Below, piece after piece: positions 6,036-6,438 of a stretch of 6,438 nt of DNA; the stretch's first letter is position 1; every line of letters begins with the position of its first letter. The stretch spans positions 1 through 6,438 of the forward strand of contig JALNXP010000145.1 in the NCBI GenBank assembly GCA_023230285.1, given 5' to 3'. Origin of the DNA: Bacteroidales bacterium (lineage in GTDB: Bacteria; Bacteroidota; Bacteroidia; Bacteroidales; BM520). Made by a program: the position numbers and the translations under genes. Under the pieces are notes generated by a model. That model was not told the origin of the DNA and searched no databases. It saw nothing but the letters and a program-made list of their open reading frames with translations.

Positions 6036-6438
6036 TCACAAAACTATCTCTATAGTTGAGCCATTGTCAATTAAGTAGTTAATGCCCTCTTCACCGTTTT
6101 CAATAACGACATTAATTTTCTGTCCTTTTCTACTGATTTTAATGTTATATACTTTGTTGCTGCAAGCATGTATGTTACTGATATTCATATAATTCCATCT
6201 GTCAGGCAGTTGTGGCGTAAGATTAAAGCTGTTAAATCCTGTCGGACGTATGCCGAAGAGTCCTTCGGTGATAACACGACAATATAAGCCGCTTTCTGCC
6301 GATAAATGCCGTTGACTGCCTTCGGGGCAGGCTTCAATGGGGTAGGGAACATGCTCACCCAAAAGCCGCTGACGAGAATAATACTCTAAATGATTTATGG
6401 CTTCTTCTCTGCTACCCGCAGCAAATGTGCCTCTTAAA
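6036..6438 (-). CDS. C-terminal part of a probable (alpha/alpha)6-barrel glycosidase, cut by the window edge
   Basis: The frame is open from the right edge to TGA at 6036-6038, giving 133 residues of a C terminus; the true start lies outside. An internal TTG at 6362 should not be taken as the start, because coding continues upstream (LRGTFAAGSREEAINHLEYYSRQRL). Fragment residues 27-68 read GEHVPYPIEACPEGSQRHLSAESGLYCRVITEGLFGIRPTGF with no gap and are the most conserved-looking part. The EGLFGIRP...F.LTPQLPDRW pattern, followed by a short beta-rich tail (VYNIKISRKGQKINVVIENG), resembles the end of the helical barrel and the C-terminal sheet of six-hairpin glycosidases and phosphorylases such as families GH65, GH94 and GH78. 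Glu48 in HLSAES could be an active-site residue, but this is a guess. I cannot name the family. It could instead be an uncharacterised Bacteroidota DUF protein of the same fold. Nearby genes do not reveal a polysaccharide-utilisation locus. Confidence 0.6.
   Translation of the reverse strand, partial: LRGTFAAGSREEAINHLEYYSRQRLLGEHVPYPIEACPEGSQRHLSAESGLYCRVITEGLFGIRPTGFNSFNLTPQLPDRWNYMNISNIHACSNKVYNIKISRKGQKINVVIENGEEGINYLIDNGSTIEIVL

Noticed and set aside
6036..6362. A 108-residue gene starting at the TTG codon at 6362
   Set aside because: The same frame stays open to the right edge with coherent protein-like sequence, so this is the C terminus of a larger gene and not a separate small gene.
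1..6438. CRISPR array, tRNA/rRNA, insertion sequence, integrase or defence system
   Set aside because: No regularly spaced repeats, cloverleaf-like sequence, transposase or nuclease motifs, or terminal inverted repeats were seen on either strand.

Overview
The window looks like a chromosomal stretch from an anaerobic member of the Bacteroidota, probably of the order Bacteroidales. Four things point there: AT-rich intergenic DNA, promoter elements of the TTTG / TAnnTTTG type, a TPR plus PD40 (beta-propeller) envelope protein, and a four-gene ferredoxin-linked 2-oxoacid oxidoreductase operon. Most start codons lack a Shine-Dalgarno sequence, which also fits this phylum.

Layout from left to right. 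Positions 1-551 (minus) hold the N-terminal part of an exported TPR-PD40 protein that runs off the left edge. A 133-bp divergent intergenic region with two facing -7 boxes separates it from a plus-strand pair at 685-2366: a small exported beta-barrel-like outer-membrane protein and a Gfo/Idh/MocA-type NAD-dependent oxidoreductase. A well-formed Bacteroidota promoter at 2377-2408 then drives a DUF975 family integral membrane protein (2451-3041). A bidirectional hairpin terminator (3096-3140) lies between this gene and the convergent minus-strand operon at 3154-5862. In transcription order that operon encodes a 2x[4Fe-4S] ferredoxin-like subunit, then the alpha, beta (TPP-binding) and gamma subunits of a 2-oxoacid:ferredoxin oxidoreductase of the Kor/Vor class. 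Its promoter (5907-5938) coincides with a near-palindrome that could be an operator. From 6036 to the right edge (minus) is the C-terminal end of a large protein that resembles an (alpha/alpha)6-barrel glycosidase.

The oxidoreductase operon is the one clear functional unit. It would decarboxylate a 2-oxoacid (2-oxoglutarate or a branched-chain 2-oxoacid) with CoA and pass electrons to ferredoxin, or run in the reductive direction for biosynthesis. The other genes appear to be unlinked housekeeping or envelope functions. I found no mobile element, CRISPR array, tRNA or rRNA, and no clear new system. The points most worth checking are the palindrome over the operon promoter, the strong AGGAGG ribosome-binding site at the alpha/beta junction, and the identities of the two edge-truncated genes.
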